DNA from: Comamonas endophytica
GTDB taxonomy: Bacteria > Pseudomonadota > Gammaproteobacteria > Burkholderiales > Burkholderiaceae_C
DNA: 64,000 bases
Assembly (NCBI RefSeq): GCF_023634805.2
Contig: NZ_CP106881.1
Coordinates: forward strand, 1,643,501-1,707,500
Direction of reading: 5' to 3'
A model generated the notes under the pieces. That model worked only from the letters and a program-made list of their open reading frames with translations. It was not told the origin of the DNA and did not search any database. A program made the translations under genes and the position numbers. This document shows positions 53,603 through 62,068 of the stretch, one piece after another (position 1 is the stretch's first letter; each line of letters starts with the position of its first letter).

Positions 53603-54988
53603 TCAGCTGATTCCGCGCACGATATTCATGGCCTCATCGACGCGTTCGACGGCATGGATAGTCAGCCCTGGAATGGCTTTCTTCGGTGCATTGGCCTTGG
53701 GCACGACAGCCATCGTGAACCCCAGTTTCGCCGCTTCCTTGAGCCGCTCCTGCCCGCGCGGCGCGGGCCGAACCTCGCCTGCCAGGCCGACCTCGCCAAA
53801 GGCGATGAAGCCGCGCGGCAGCGCCTTGCCGCGCAGGCTGGAAGTGATCGCCAACATCACCGCCAGGTCGGCCGCAGGCTCGTTGATGCGCACGCCGCCG
53901 ACCGCGTTGACGAACACGTCCTGGTCGGCGCAGGCCACGCCCGCATGCCGATTGAGGACCGCCAGCAGCATCGCCAGGCGGTCCTTGTCCAGGCCCACCG
54001 ACAACCGGCGCGGGCTCGGGCCGCCCTGGTCCACCAGCGCCTGGATCTCGACCAGCATCGGCCGCGTGCCTTCCAGCGTCACCAGCACGCAGCTGCCGGG
54101 CACGGGCTCGGTGTGCTGGCTCAGGAAGATCGCGCTCGGGTTGGTGACGCCCTTGAGGCCCTTCTCGGTCATGGCGAACACGCCGATCTCGTTCACCGCG
54201 CCAAAGCGGTTCTTGATCGCGCGCACCAGGCGGAAGTTGCTGTGCGTGTCGCCTTCGAAGTACAGCACCGTGTCGACCATGTGCTCGAGCACGCGCGGCC
54301 CGGCCAGCGCGCCTTCCTTGGTCACGTGGCCGATCAGCACCACGCAGATGCCGGTGGTCTTGGCGGCGCGCGTGAGGTGCGCCGCGCATTCGCGCACCTG
54401 CGCCACCGAGCCGGGCGCGGACGACAGCTGGTCGGAATAGACGGTCTGGATCGAATCGACCACCACCACCATCGGCTGGGTCGCTTCCACGGTGGCCAGG
54501 ATCTTCTCCAGCTGGATCTCGGCCAGCACCTGCACCTGGCTGTTGTCCAGGCCGAGCCGGCGCGAGCGCAGCGCGATCTGCGCGCCGCTTTCCTCACCCG
54601 TCACATAGAGCGTGGGCAGGCCCTGGCGGTGCAGCGCATCGAGCGCCTGCAGCAGCAGCGTCGACTTGCCGATGCCCGGGTCGCCGCCGATCAGCACCAC
54701 CCCGCCCTCGACGATGCCGCCGCCCAGCACGCGGTCGAGCTCGTCGATGCCGCTGGGCGTGCGCGCGACGTCGGTGGCCTCGATGGCCGACAGCGGGGTC
54801 ACGGGCTGGGCATTGGCCATGCCGGCATAGCCCTGGGGCGCGCTCAGCCGGTTCTTGCCGCCGCTGGCGGACTCTGGCACCGATTCGATCAGCGAATTCC
54901 AGGCCCCGCAGGAGGGGCACTTGCCCAGCCAGCGCGGGCTGGTCGCGCCGCAGGCATTGCAGACATATTGGGTTTTCTCTTTGGCCAT
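53603..54988 (-). CDS. radA: DNA repair protein RadA
   Basis: 461 residues. N-terminal four-Cys zinc finger (Cys10, Cys13, Cys24, Cys27), RecA-like ATPase with Walker A GGDPGIGKST (101-110), Walker B VVVVDSIQT, the RadA-specific KNRFG motif, and a C-terminal Lon-protease-like domain. RadA is a DnaB-type helicase that extends D-loops and processes branched recombination intermediates. Ends 61-70 bases before the membrane-protein gene on the same strand. Confidence 0.97.
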   Translation of the reverse strand: MAKEKTQYVCNACGATSPRWLGKCPSCGAWNSLIESVPESASGGKNRLSAPQGYAGMANAQPVTPLSAIEATDVARTPSGIDELDRVLGGGIVEGGVVLIGGDPGIGKSTLLLQALDALHRQGLPTLYVTGEESGAQIALRSRRLGLDNSQVQVLAEIQLEKILATVEATQPMVVVVDSIQTVYSDQLSSAPGSVAQVRECAAHLTRAAKTTGICVVLIGHVTKEGALAGPRVLEHMVDTVLYFEGDTHSNFRLVRAIKNRFGAVNEIGVFAMTEKGLKGVTNPSAIFLSQHTEPVPGSCVLVTLEGTRPMLVEIQALVDQGGPSPRRLSVGLDKDRLAMLLAVLNRHAGVACADQDVFVNAVGGVRINEPAADLAVMLAITSSLRGKALPRGFIAFGEVGLAGEVRPAPRGQERLKEAAKLGFTMAVVPKANAPKKAIPGLTIHAVERVDEAMNIVRGIS

Positions 54989-55087
54989 GGAGCGAGCATA
55001 TCGCCCCTCGGCTTTCGGCTCGGGAGAGCTGTGTGGTACCCATAGTACTGGCTATACTTACAGTCCCTCCGGACGGACCTCAGCCGC

Positions 55088-55897
55088 TCAGGGGGCGCCG
55101 TCAAGTTCAGCGTGGTGAGCAATCTCACCGCGTTTCCAGTACGCCGCGATGCGCATGCGCTTCACATCCACACCGGGCTTGGCCAGCACGACGCGGCGCA
55201 GCGCCGCCATCTCGCTGTGCTCGCCCGCGGCCCAGATGAAGCCATCGCCCGCGGGCAGTGCCAATGCCTCGGCAGCAGCCGTGAGCGAATCGACCCATTG
55301 CAGGTCCAGCTGGGCGGCGCTGCCCAACGGCCGCTGGTCGCGTGCATCGGCCACGTGGATGCGCACCGTGGCCTTGGCGGTAGCCGGGAGTTCAGCCAGG
55401 CGGCGCTCGATGGCCGGCAGCGCGCTTTCATCGCCCAGCAGCCAGTGCCATTCGAATTCCCTGGGAACGAGCATGCTGCCGCGCGGGCCGGCCACGCCGA
55501 CCCACTGGCCCAGCGGCGCGTTGAGCGCCCAGTCGGCGGCCGGGCCGGTGTTGTGCAGCGCGAATTCGATCTCCAGCTCGTTGCGTTCCAGGTCGTAGCG
55601 CAGCGGCGTGTAGTCGCGCGTGGTCGGGCGCTCGCCCTCGAAGCTCGGGCGTCCGTCGACGATCTTTGGCAGGTTCGGGCGCTCCAGGCCCGGCTGCGGC
55701 AGGATGAATTTCACATGGTCGTCGAAGCCGGTGCTGACGAAGCCCGCCAATTCGGGCCCGCCCAGCGTCACGCGCACGAAGCCCGGGGTCACGCTCTCGC
55801 GCTTGAGCAGCTGCAGGTGGCGCGCGCCAAAGGGGTGGCGCTGGCGCTCCACGCGCAGGGGCTGGGCGGAAGGTGTGTCGGGTGAAGTGGTGGTCAT
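55088..55897 (-). CDS. siderophore-interacting FAD-binding protein (ViuB-like ferric reductase)
   Basis: 269 residues of the siderophore-interacting protein family: FAD-binding 9 domain (TTRDYTPLRYD is the flavin-binding RxYT-type motif) followed by the SIP NAD(P)H domain (WLLGDESALPAIERRL, WAAGEHSEMAALRR). These proteins reduce ferric siderophores in the cytoplasm to release iron. Divergent from a MarR regulator with two identical operator-like palindromes between. No siderophore genes nearby. Confidence 0.92.
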   Translation of the reverse strand: MTTTSPDTPSAQPLRVERQRHPFGARHLQLLKRESVTPGFVRVTLGGPELAGFVSTGFDDHVKFILPQPGLERPNLPKIVDGRPSFEGERPTTRDYTPLRYDLERNELEIEFALHNTGPAADWALNAPLGQWVGVAGPRGSMLVPREFEWHWLLGDESALPAIERRLAELPATAKATVRIHVADARDQRPLGSAAQLDLQWVDSLTAAAEALALPAGDGFIWAAGEHSEMAALRRVVLAKPGVDVKRMRIAAYWKRGEIAHHAELDGAP

Positions 55898-55917
55898 GCA
55901 GGCCTCTGGCGTAAAAT

Positions 55918-55932
55918 GTTGATTTAGTCAAC
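55918..55932. promoter_or_regulatory. MarR operator-like palindrome, copy 1
   Basis: GTTGATTTAGTCAAC, arms GTTGA/TCAAC around TTTAG; it ends 20 bases before the start of the siderophore-interacting protein gene on the minus strand. Identical to copy 2. Confidence 0.75.
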
Positions 55933-55949
55933 GAAATATCGGCTATCTC

Positions 55950-55964
55950 GTTGATTTAGTCAAC
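55950..55964. promoter_or_regulatory. MarR operator-like palindrome, copy 2
   Basis: Second exact copy of GTTGATTTAGTCAAC, 32 bases (about three helical turns) from the first and 18 bases before the MarR start. Confidence 0.75.
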
Positions 55965-55982
55965 CATAAAACCCACACTGCG

Positions 55983-56411
55983 ATGACTGCCAACCACCCT
56001 GCAGACGTTTTCGACGCCATGCACGACCTGATGCATGCCTACCGCCAGCGCATGCGTGCGGCGATGCAGGCCGAGCTCACGCCCAACGAGGCGCGCGCGC
56101 TGCTGTTCGTCGGCCGCCATCCGATGCGCACGCAAAGGGACCTGGTCGAGCACAGCGGCAACGACAAGGCCCAGATCGCGCGCATGCTCGGTACGCTGGA
56201 GGAAAAGGGCTGGCTCGAGCGCGTGCCCCACGCCCAGGACGCGCGCAGCCGCTGCCTGCGCCTGAGCCCCGCGGGGCAGGCGGTCTTCGAGCGCATGGGC
56301 GAGCGCCGCAGGGAAATCACTGCGCGGATGCTGCGGGATTTCTCGCCCGGGGAGCAAGAGGTGCTGCGAGGGTTGCTGGGGAGGATGGTGGGGAATCTGG
56401 AGGGGGAGTGA
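55983..56411 (+). CDS. MarR-family transcriptional regulator
   Basis: 142-residue winged-helix repressor. The DNA-binding part reads RTQRDLVEHSGNDKAQIARMLGTLEEKGWLERVPHAQDARSRCLRLSPAG, with the wing Asp-x-Arg (DARSR) conserved. Likely a dimer that binds the twin palindromes in the 85-base gap and controls both itself and the divergent siderophore-interacting protein. The inducing ligand is unknown. Confidence 0.92.
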   Translation: MTANHPADVFDAMHDLMHAYRQRMRAAMQAELTPNEARALLFVGRHPMRTQRDLVEHSGNDKAQIARMLGTLEEKGWLERVPHAQDARSRCLRLSPAGQAVFERMGERRREITARMLRDFSPGEQEVLRGLLGRMVGNLEGE

Positions 56412-56433
56412 TCGGGGCTCGAGTTTCAGACAC

Positions 56434-56602
56434 TCCTTTGACGGGGCCACCCAGGCAGGCCCAGGAGTGCCTGCGTAGCCGAACGGTTTCCTCGATTTGA
56501 GAGTGGGCCCGTTACCCTTCGACGGGGCCGCCCAGGCAGGCTCAGGGCGAACGGATTAGAAACCGTTCGCCCTGATCCTGAGCTTGTCGAAGGATCGAAG
56601 GG
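56434..56602. repeat. REP-like repeat cluster C between convergent genes
   Basis: A degenerate forward unit (56434-56490), a forward long unit CCTTCGACGGGGCCGCCC... (from 56515) and a reverse unit ACCGTTCGCCCTGATCCTGAGC...TCGAAGGATC (about 56571-56595). The last two form a long imperfect inverted repeat in the gap between marR and alr. Confidence 0.85.
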
Positions 56603-56635
56603 TGGACGGCCTGCCCTCAAGTAGCAGAAACCGTT

Positions 56636-57730
56636 TCAATCCACCATCACCGGCACCCTCGCCGCCACCGCGCACATCAACTCGTACCCCAGCGTCCCTC
56701 CCGCAGCCGCCACCTCGTCAATGGACAGCCGCGCCCCATTCGACGCCCGCCCCCACAGCGTGACCTCGCTGCCCATGCCCGCGCCCTCGATGGGCGTCAG
56801 GTCGACGTTGATCATGTCCATGCTGACCCGCCCCAGCACCCGCGTGCGCTGGCCGTCGACCAGCACCGGCGTGCCCGTGCCGCACGCGCGCATGTAGCCG
56901 TCGGCATAGCCACAGGCAACGATGCCCACCGTCATCGGGCCGTCGGCGGTGAAGGTCGAGCCATAGCCCAGCGTGTCGCCGGCCTGCAGCTGCTGCACGC
57001 CGATCACGCGGCTGGACAGCGTCATTGCCGGCTGCAGCGCCCAGTCGCCGTGTGTATGCCGTGGAAAGTCGGGCGAGCTGCCGTACAGCACGATGCCCGG
57101 GCGCACCCAGTCGCAGCGCACCTGCGCGTCATCGGCCAGCGCCAGCGTCGCGGCGCTGTTGCACAGGCTGCGCTCGCCGGGCAGGTCGCGCGTGGCCTCG
57201 TGGAACACCTGCAGCTGGTGGCCCACGCCGCGCGGGCCGTCGGCATCGCTGAAGTGGCTGATGAAGGAGATCTCGTCGACCTGGGTCAGTGCGTTGAGCC
57301 GCGCCCAGGCCGAACGGAAGCGCTCGGCGGGGAAGCCCAGCCGGTTCATGCCCGAGTTCAGCTTCAGGAACACGCGGTGGCCGACCTGCGTCTTGTGCGC
57401 GGCCAGCCAGTCGATCTGCTCGTCGCAGTGCACGACATGCCACAGGCCCAGGCGCGAGCACAGCTCGAGGTCGCGTGCCTCGAAGGCGCCCTCGATCAGC
57501 AGGATCGGGCCGCGCCAGCCGAGCTGGCGCACGCGCTCGGCCTCGGCCAGGTCCAGCAATGCAAAGCCGTCGGCACCGCGCAGCGCCTCGTACACGCGCT
57601 CGATGCCATGCCCATAGGCATTGGCTTTGATCACCGCCCACAGCTTGGCATCCGGCACCGCCTGGCGCACGCGTTCGAGGTTGTGGCGCAGGGCGCTGGA
57701 ATGGATGGTGGCGAGGATGGGACGCGGCAT
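56636..57730 (-). CDS. alr: alanine racemase
   Basis: PLP enzyme, 364 residues, that makes D-alanine for peptidoglycan. PLP lysine Lys35 in AVIKANAYGHG, the Arg/His region LKLNSGMNRLGF, ISHFSDAD, the second catalytic Tyr in LGYGSTF and GRVSMDMINVDLT are conserved. ATG at 57730 starts at the usual PRPILATIH; the longer frame to 57766 adds an atypical leader. Divergent from the LplT-like carrier. Could also be a catabolic DadX-type racemase, but no dadA is adjacent. Confidence 0.95.
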   Translation of the reverse strand: MPRPILATIHSSALRHNLERVRQAVPDAKLWAVIKANAYGHGIERVYEALRGADGFALLDLAEAERVRQLGWRGPILLIEGAFEARDLELCSRLGLWHVVHCDEQIDWLAAHKTQVGHRVFLKLNSGMNRLGFPAERFRSAWARLNALTQVDEISFISHFSDADGPRGVGHQLQVFHEATRDLPGERSLCNSAATLALADDAQVRCDWVRPGIVLYGSSPDFPRHTHGDWALQPAMTLSSRVIGVQQLQAGDTLGYGSTFTADGPMTVGIVACGYADGYMRACGTGTPVLVDGQRTRVLGRVSMDMINVDLTPIEGAGMGSEVTLWGRASNGARLSIDEVAAAGGTLGYELMCAVAARVPVMVD

Positions 57731-57864
57731 GGTGCTGAAGCAAAAGGAGACAGGGAATTCTGGCACTGCTGGCCCGAAGCTGCATGTTATAACCAGCGCT
57801 CACTGCGTTTGAGTCCTCCACCACCTCCGGCAAAGGCCCCGCCGATGCCCGTTCCAGCCATTCC

Positions 57865-59157
57865 ATGAAGCGCGGTTTCTACACCATCATGTCGGCGCAG
57901 TTTTTCAGCTCGCTGGCCGACAACGCCCTGTTCGTGGCCGCCGTGGAGCTGCTGCGCACGGGCGGCGCACCCGAGTGGCAGCGCGCCGCCCTGGTGCCGA
58001 TGTTCGCGTTGTTCTACGTGGTCCTGGCGCCCTTCGTCGGCGCGTTCGCGGACGCATTGCCCAAGGGTCGGGTCATGTTCATCAGCAATGCGATCAAGGT
58101 CGTCGGCTGCCTGATGATGCTGTTCGGCCACCATCCGCTGGTGGCCTATGCCGTGGTCGGCCTGGGCGCCGCTGCCTATTCGCCGGCCAAGTACGGCATC
58201 CTGACCGAGCTGCTGCCCGCGTCGCAGCTGGTCAAGGCCAATGGCTGGATCGAGGGCCTGACCATCACCTCAATCATTCTGGGCGTGCTGTTGGGCGGCC
58301 AGCTGGTCGGCCCGGTGCTGTCGTCCCATCTGCTGGCCCTGAACCTGCCCGGGGTGCAGAACGCCGCCGAGGCCTCGATTGCCGCGCTGGTGCTGGTCTA
58401 CGTGCTGGCCGCCTGGATCAACACCCGCATTCCCCACACCGGCGTGGCCATGCGCCCGCTGCGCCAGGACCCGGACAAGACCCTGCTGGGCAACGCGCTG
58501 GCGCTGCTGCCCGACTTCTGGATCTGCAGCCAGCGCCTGTGGACGGACAAGCTGGGCCAGATCTCGCTGTCCACCACCACGCTGTTCTGGGGCGTGTCGG
58601 GCAACCTGCGCTACATCGTGCTCGCCTGGAGCGCCGCGGCGCTGGGCTACAGCACCACGCAGGCGTCGTCGCTGGTCGGGGTGGTGGCGATCGGCACCGC
58701 CGTGGGCGCGGTGGCGGCGTCGAGCTACATGAAGCTGGAAACCGCGACCCGCGTGATTCCGCTGGGCATCGCCATGGGCGTGCTGGTGATCTGCATGAAT
58801 TTCATCGACACCATCTGGCTGGCCGTGCCTTTCCTGATCGTGCTGGGCGCGCTCGGCGGCTTCCTGGTCGTGCCGATGAATGCGCTGCTGCAGCACCGCG
58901 GCCACAACCTGATGGGCGCGGGCCGCTCGATCGCGGTGCAGAACTTCAACGAACAGGCCTGCATCCTGCTGCTGGGTGCGTTCTACAGCCTGTCGACCAA
59001 GCTCGGGCTGTCGGCGTTCGGCGCGATCACGCTGTTCGGCCTGGCCGTGGCCGGCATCATGCTGTGCATCGGCCGCTGGCATGCCTACAACTGCAGGCAC
59101 TATCCGCGCGAAGTGGTGCGTCTGCGCAAGATTGCCCGGCAAGACAACAGCCACTGA
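57865..59157 (+). CDS. lplT: LplT-like lysophospholipid transporter (MFS)
   Basis: 430-residue MFS protein with about twelve membrane segments. N-terminal FYTIMSAQFFSSLADNALFVAAVELL, SPAKYGILTELLP and the stretch EGLTITSIILGVLLGG are the LplT hallmark. LplT flips lysophospholipids across the inner membrane for re-acylation; here, unlike in enterics, no fused or adjacent acyltransferase-synthetase (Aas) gene is present. Divergent from alr; a TATAAC at 57788-57793 could be its -10. Confidence 0.9.
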   Translation: MKRGFYTIMSAQFFSSLADNALFVAAVELLRTGGAPEWQRAALVPMFALFYVVLAPFVGAFADALPKGRVMFISNAIKVVGCLMMLFGHHPLVAYAVVGLGAAAYSPAKYGILTELLPASQLVKANGWIEGLTITSIILGVLLGGQLVGPVLSSHLLALNLPGVQNAAEASIAALVLVYVLAAWINTRIPHTGVAMRPLRQDPDKTLLGNALALLPDFWICSQRLWTDKLGQISLSTTTLFWGVSGNLRYIVLAWSAAALGYSTTQASSLVGVVAIGTAVGAVAASSYMKLETATRVIPLGIAMGVLVICMNFIDTIWLAVPFLIVLGALGGFLVVPMNALLQHRGHNLMGAGRSIAVQNFNEQACILLLGAFYSLSTKLGLSAFGAITLFGLAVAGIMLCIGRWHAYNCRHYPREVVRLRKIARQDNSH

Positions 59158-59256
59158 GATGCAGCCATTGCGGGCATTGGCCCTGGATGCGCTCGTACAG
59201 GCGCCGCGTCGGCCCCGGGCATAAGCTCCCAGCCATCACAACACCAGGGATGGACC

Positions 59257-59748
59257 ATGGCTGACCACAGCTCGATCTACGACTTCACCGCTACCGATAT
59301 CGAAGGCCGCGAAGTACCATTGTCGCAATACCAGGGCCGGGCGCTGCTGATCGTCAACACCGCCAGCGCCTGCGGCTTCACGCCGCAGTACGCGGGGCTG
59401 CAGGCGCTGCATGCGCAATACGCCGACCAGGGGCTGACGGTGCTGGGTTTCCCCTGCAACCAGTTCGGCGCGCAGGAAAAGGGCAGCGCCGACGAGATCG
59501 CACGGTTCTGCGAGCGCAACTTCGGCGTGCAGTTTCCGCTGATGGACAAGATCGAGGTCAATGGCGCGGGCGCCCACCCGCTGTACCGCTGGCTCACGGC
59601 GCAGGCGCCGGGGCTGCTGGGCAGCAAGGCCATCAAGTGGAACTTCACCAAGTTCCTGGTGGGCCGCGACGGCCAGGTGATTCGCCGCTATGCGCCGCAG
59701 GATGCGCCGGCGAAACTGGCGAAGGACATCGAAGCCGCCCTGACCTGA
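59257..59748 (+). CDS. glutathione peroxidase family protein
   Basis: 163-residue peroxidase of the GPx fold. Peroxidatic Cys39 in NTASACGFTPQY, then GFPCNQFGAQE with Gln73, and WNFTKFLVG with Trp/Asn complete the catalytic tetrad. It uses Cys, not selenocysteine. Reduces hydroperoxides with thioredoxin or glutathione as donor. Stand-alone gene, converging with the proQ-like gene. Confidence 0.95.
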   Translation: MADHSSIYDFTATDIEGREVPLSQYQGRALLIVNTASACGFTPQYAGLQALHAQYADQGLTVLGFPCNQFGAQEKGSADEIARFCERNFGVQFPLMDKIEVNGAGAHPLYRWLTAQAPGLLGSKAIKWNFTKFLVGRDGQVIRRYAPQDAPAKLAKDIEAALT

Positions 59749-59751
59749 ACG

Positions 59752-59783
59752 AAAAAAAGCCCCGGGCGGATGCGCACGGGGCT
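59752..59783 (-). terminator. Rho-independent terminator of the ProQ-domain gene
   Basis: On the minus strand: stem AGCCCCG/CGGGGCT (7 bp), 12-base loop, then seven T. Oriented to stop the leftward ProQ transcript; no T-run on the plus strand. Confidence 0.88.
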
Positions 59784-59808
59784 GGGTCTGGTCAGCGTTG
59801 CCGCTGCC

Positions 59809-60675
59809 TCAGGCCTGGTCGCCAGCCGGCTCGGCGGGAGCCGCAGCAGCGGCCTGCTCCGCCAGGGCCTTGCGCCGGCGCGCGCGCTCGATGGTCTGGG
59901 CGGCGGTGCGCGCCACCATGCCATACATGTCGGCAAAGGCGGCGAGCTCCTGGCCGCTGGCCTCGAAGGCGCGCAGCAGGGCTTCGTCCCTGGCGGCGCG
60001 CATGGCGGCTTCGGCCAGCGCTTCGTCCACCAGCGCGTTGCTCGCGTCGTCACGGGTCTGCACGCGCTCGGCGTAGGCTTCACGGCTCAGGCCCGAGGCT
60101 TCGAAGGCCTGGATGATGCGGTTGACCAGCTTGGGACGCAGGTCCTCGTTCGAGCGCTGCTGGCGGCGGCGGAACACTTCCAGCAGCGCATGGTGCACAT
60201 GCTCGGGTGCCATGTCTTCGACGGGCTGGCCCTGCAGGTCGTGGCGCGGCTGGCCCGCGGCCACGGCGGTGAGGTAGCGCGAGGAGCGGGTGTGGATGGA
60301 CAGCGCCACCTTCAGGCCGTCGCGGTCGAAGGCTTCGGGCTGGGCTTCGAGCAGGTCCTGGAAGATGCCGCGCTTCATCGGCAGCGGGTTTTCGCCGAAC
60401 AGCCGGGGATAGAGCTCGGCCAGCTTCAGCAGCAGCGGATGCTGGCTGCGCGGAGCCTGCGCGGGGCGGTCGGCGGGGGCCGCGGGCGCCGCAGCGCCGT
60501 CACGGCGGCCCTGGCCGCCGCGTCCACCACGGTTGCGGCCGCCGCGGCTGCGCGGCTTGCGGGAGGCCTCAGCAGCTGGCGCATCAGCCGCTGAGGAATC
60601 AGCCGCTGGGGCACCAGCTCCGGGGGCCGTAGCCGCAGCATTCTGTTCTTGTGGTTCAGACACGGGATCGGTCAT
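59809..60675 (-). CDS. ProQ/FinO-domain RNA-binding protein with RG-rich N-terminus
   Basis: 288 residues. Residues about 75-185 are a ProQ/FinO domain (HPLLLKLAELYPRLFGENPLPMKRGIFQDL, then ALSIHTRSSRYLTAVAAGQPRHDL), which in other bacteria binds 3' hairpins of sRNAs and mRNAs and acts as an RNA chaperone. Before it lies an Ala/Pro-rich stretch and an Arg/Gly box (RGGRNRGGRGGQGRR), likely an additional RNA-contacting tail; after it a long helical extension with a coiled-coil character. Larger than E. coli ProQ (232). Followed by its own terminator. Confidence 0.92.
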   Translation of the reverse strand: MTDPVSEPQEQNAAATAPGAGAPAADSSAADAPAAEASRKPRSRGGRNRGGRGGQGRRDGAAAPAAPADRPAQAPRSQHPLLLKLAELYPRLFGENPLPMKRGIFQDLLEAQPEAFDRDGLKVALSIHTRSSRYLTAVAAGQPRHDLQGQPVEDMAPEHVHHALLEVFRRRQQRSNEDLRPKLVNRIIQAFEASGLSREAYAERVQTRDDASNALVDEALAEAAMRAARDEALLRAFEASGQELAAFADMYGMVARTAAQTIERARRRKALAEQAAAAAPAEPAGDQA

Positions 60676-60790
60676 GGCGTAGCGCAGCTCAATGCAATAA
60701 AAGACAACCTCGCATCATGCCAGCATTGGCAATCGCCGGACAGCGGCGTTGTCTCTCGAAGGCAGGTCAATGGGTGCGCAAACCACATCC

Positions 60791-62044
60791 TCAGTGGGAT
60801 GGGAGGGCCTCATCGAGCACCTCCACCCAATGCCGCACCGGCACCTCGGTGCCACTTTGCAGATGGGTGATGCAGCCGATATTGGCCGACAGGATCGCCA
60901 CCGGCGGAGCCTCGCCGCAGGCCTCGCCCAGCGCGTCGAGCTTGCGCTCGCGCAGCTGGCCGGCGATCTGCGGATGCAGCACCGAGTAGGTGCCGGCCGA
61001 GCCGCAGCACAGATGCGACTCGGTGCGCGCCACGCGCAGCGCAAAGCCCAGCTGGCCCAGGTAGGTCTCGACACCGCCGCGCAGCTTCTGGCCGTGCTGC
61101 AGCGTGCAGGGCGGGTGGTAGGCCATGACGCCTGCGGGCGGCGCGATGCGGCCCTGCAGGCGCTGCGCCAGCTCGGGCAGCATTTCGGGCAGCAGCTCGC
61201 TCAGGTCGCGCGTGAGGGCGCTGATGCGTGCGGCCTTGCCGGCATAGGCGGGGTCGTCGCGCAGCACATGTCCATAGTCCTTGACGGTGGCGCCGCAGCC
61301 CGAGGCGTTCATCACGATGGCCTCGACCGCGCCGCTTTCGACCTGGGGCCACCAGGCGTCGATATTGGCGCGCATCTGCGCCATCGCGCCGTCCTGGTCG
61401 TCCAAATGGAACTTGACCGCGCCGCAGCAGCCGGCCTTGGGCGCAATGACGGTCTGGATGCCGGCGGCATCGAGCACGCGCGCCGTGGCGTAGTTGATGC
61501 GCGGCAGCATCGCCGGCTGCACGCAGCCGGCCAGCAACAGCACCTTGCGCGCATGCTCGCGCACGGGCCAGGCACCGGTTTCCTGCGGCGCCGGCACCTT
61601 GGCCTTGAGCGCGTCGGGCAGCAGCGGACGCACCGCCTGGCCCAGCTTCATCGCGGGCGCGAACATCGGCGACGTCAGCCCTTCCTTGAGCGCCCAGCGC
61701 GTGAGGCGCTCACCCAGCGGCCGCTCGACCTGCTCGTCGACCACTTTGCGGCCGATGTCGACCAGATGGCCGTACTGCACGCCGCTGGGGCAGGTGCTTT
61801 CGCAGTTGCGGCAGGTCAGGCAGCGGTCGAGATGCAGCTGCGTGGCGCGCGTCGGCGCATGGCCTTCGAGCACCTGCTTGATCAGGTAGATACGCCCGCG
61901 CGGGCCGTCGAGCTCGTCGCCCAGCAGCTGGTAGGTCGGGCAGGTGGCGGTGCAGAAGCCGCAGTGCACGCATTTGCGCAGGATGGCTTCGGCCTCGGCG
62001 CCCTCGGGCGTGCCGCGGAAGGCGGGGGCAAGTTGGGTTTGCAT
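60791..62044 (-). CDS. glcF: glycolate oxidase iron-sulfur subunit GlcF
   Basis: 417 residues. Two [4Fe-4S] ferredoxin motifs (Cys25/28/31/35, and LDRCLTCRNCESTCP) and two CCG domains (GCCGAVKFHLDDQ, HLCCGSAGTYS) are the mark of GlcF. It passes electrons from glycolate oxidation to the quinone pool. The start lies 24 bases after glcE. No glcD is adjacent in the window. Confidence 0.95.
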   Translation of the reverse strand: MQTQLAPAFRGTPEGAEAEAILRKCVHCGFCTATCPTYQLLGDELDGPRGRIYLIKQVLEGHAPTRATQLHLDRCLTCRNCESTCPSGVQYGHLVDIGRKVVDEQVERPLGERLTRWALKEGLTSPMFAPAMKLGQAVRPLLPDALKAKVPAPQETGAWPVREHARKVLLLAGCVQPAMLPRINYATARVLDAAGIQTVIAPKAGCCGAVKFHLDDQDGAMAQMRANIDAWWPQVESGAVEAIVMNASGCGATVKDYGHVLRDDPAYAGKAARISALTRDLSELLPEMLPELAQRLQGRIAPPAGVMAYHPPCTLQHGQKLRGGVETYLGQLGFALRVARTESHLCCGSAGTYSVLHPQIAGQLRERKLDALGEACGEAPPVAILSANIGCITHLQSGTEVPVRHWVEVLDEALPSH

Positions 62045-62068
62045 GGCGTGGGAAGAAAAGGAGCCGGA

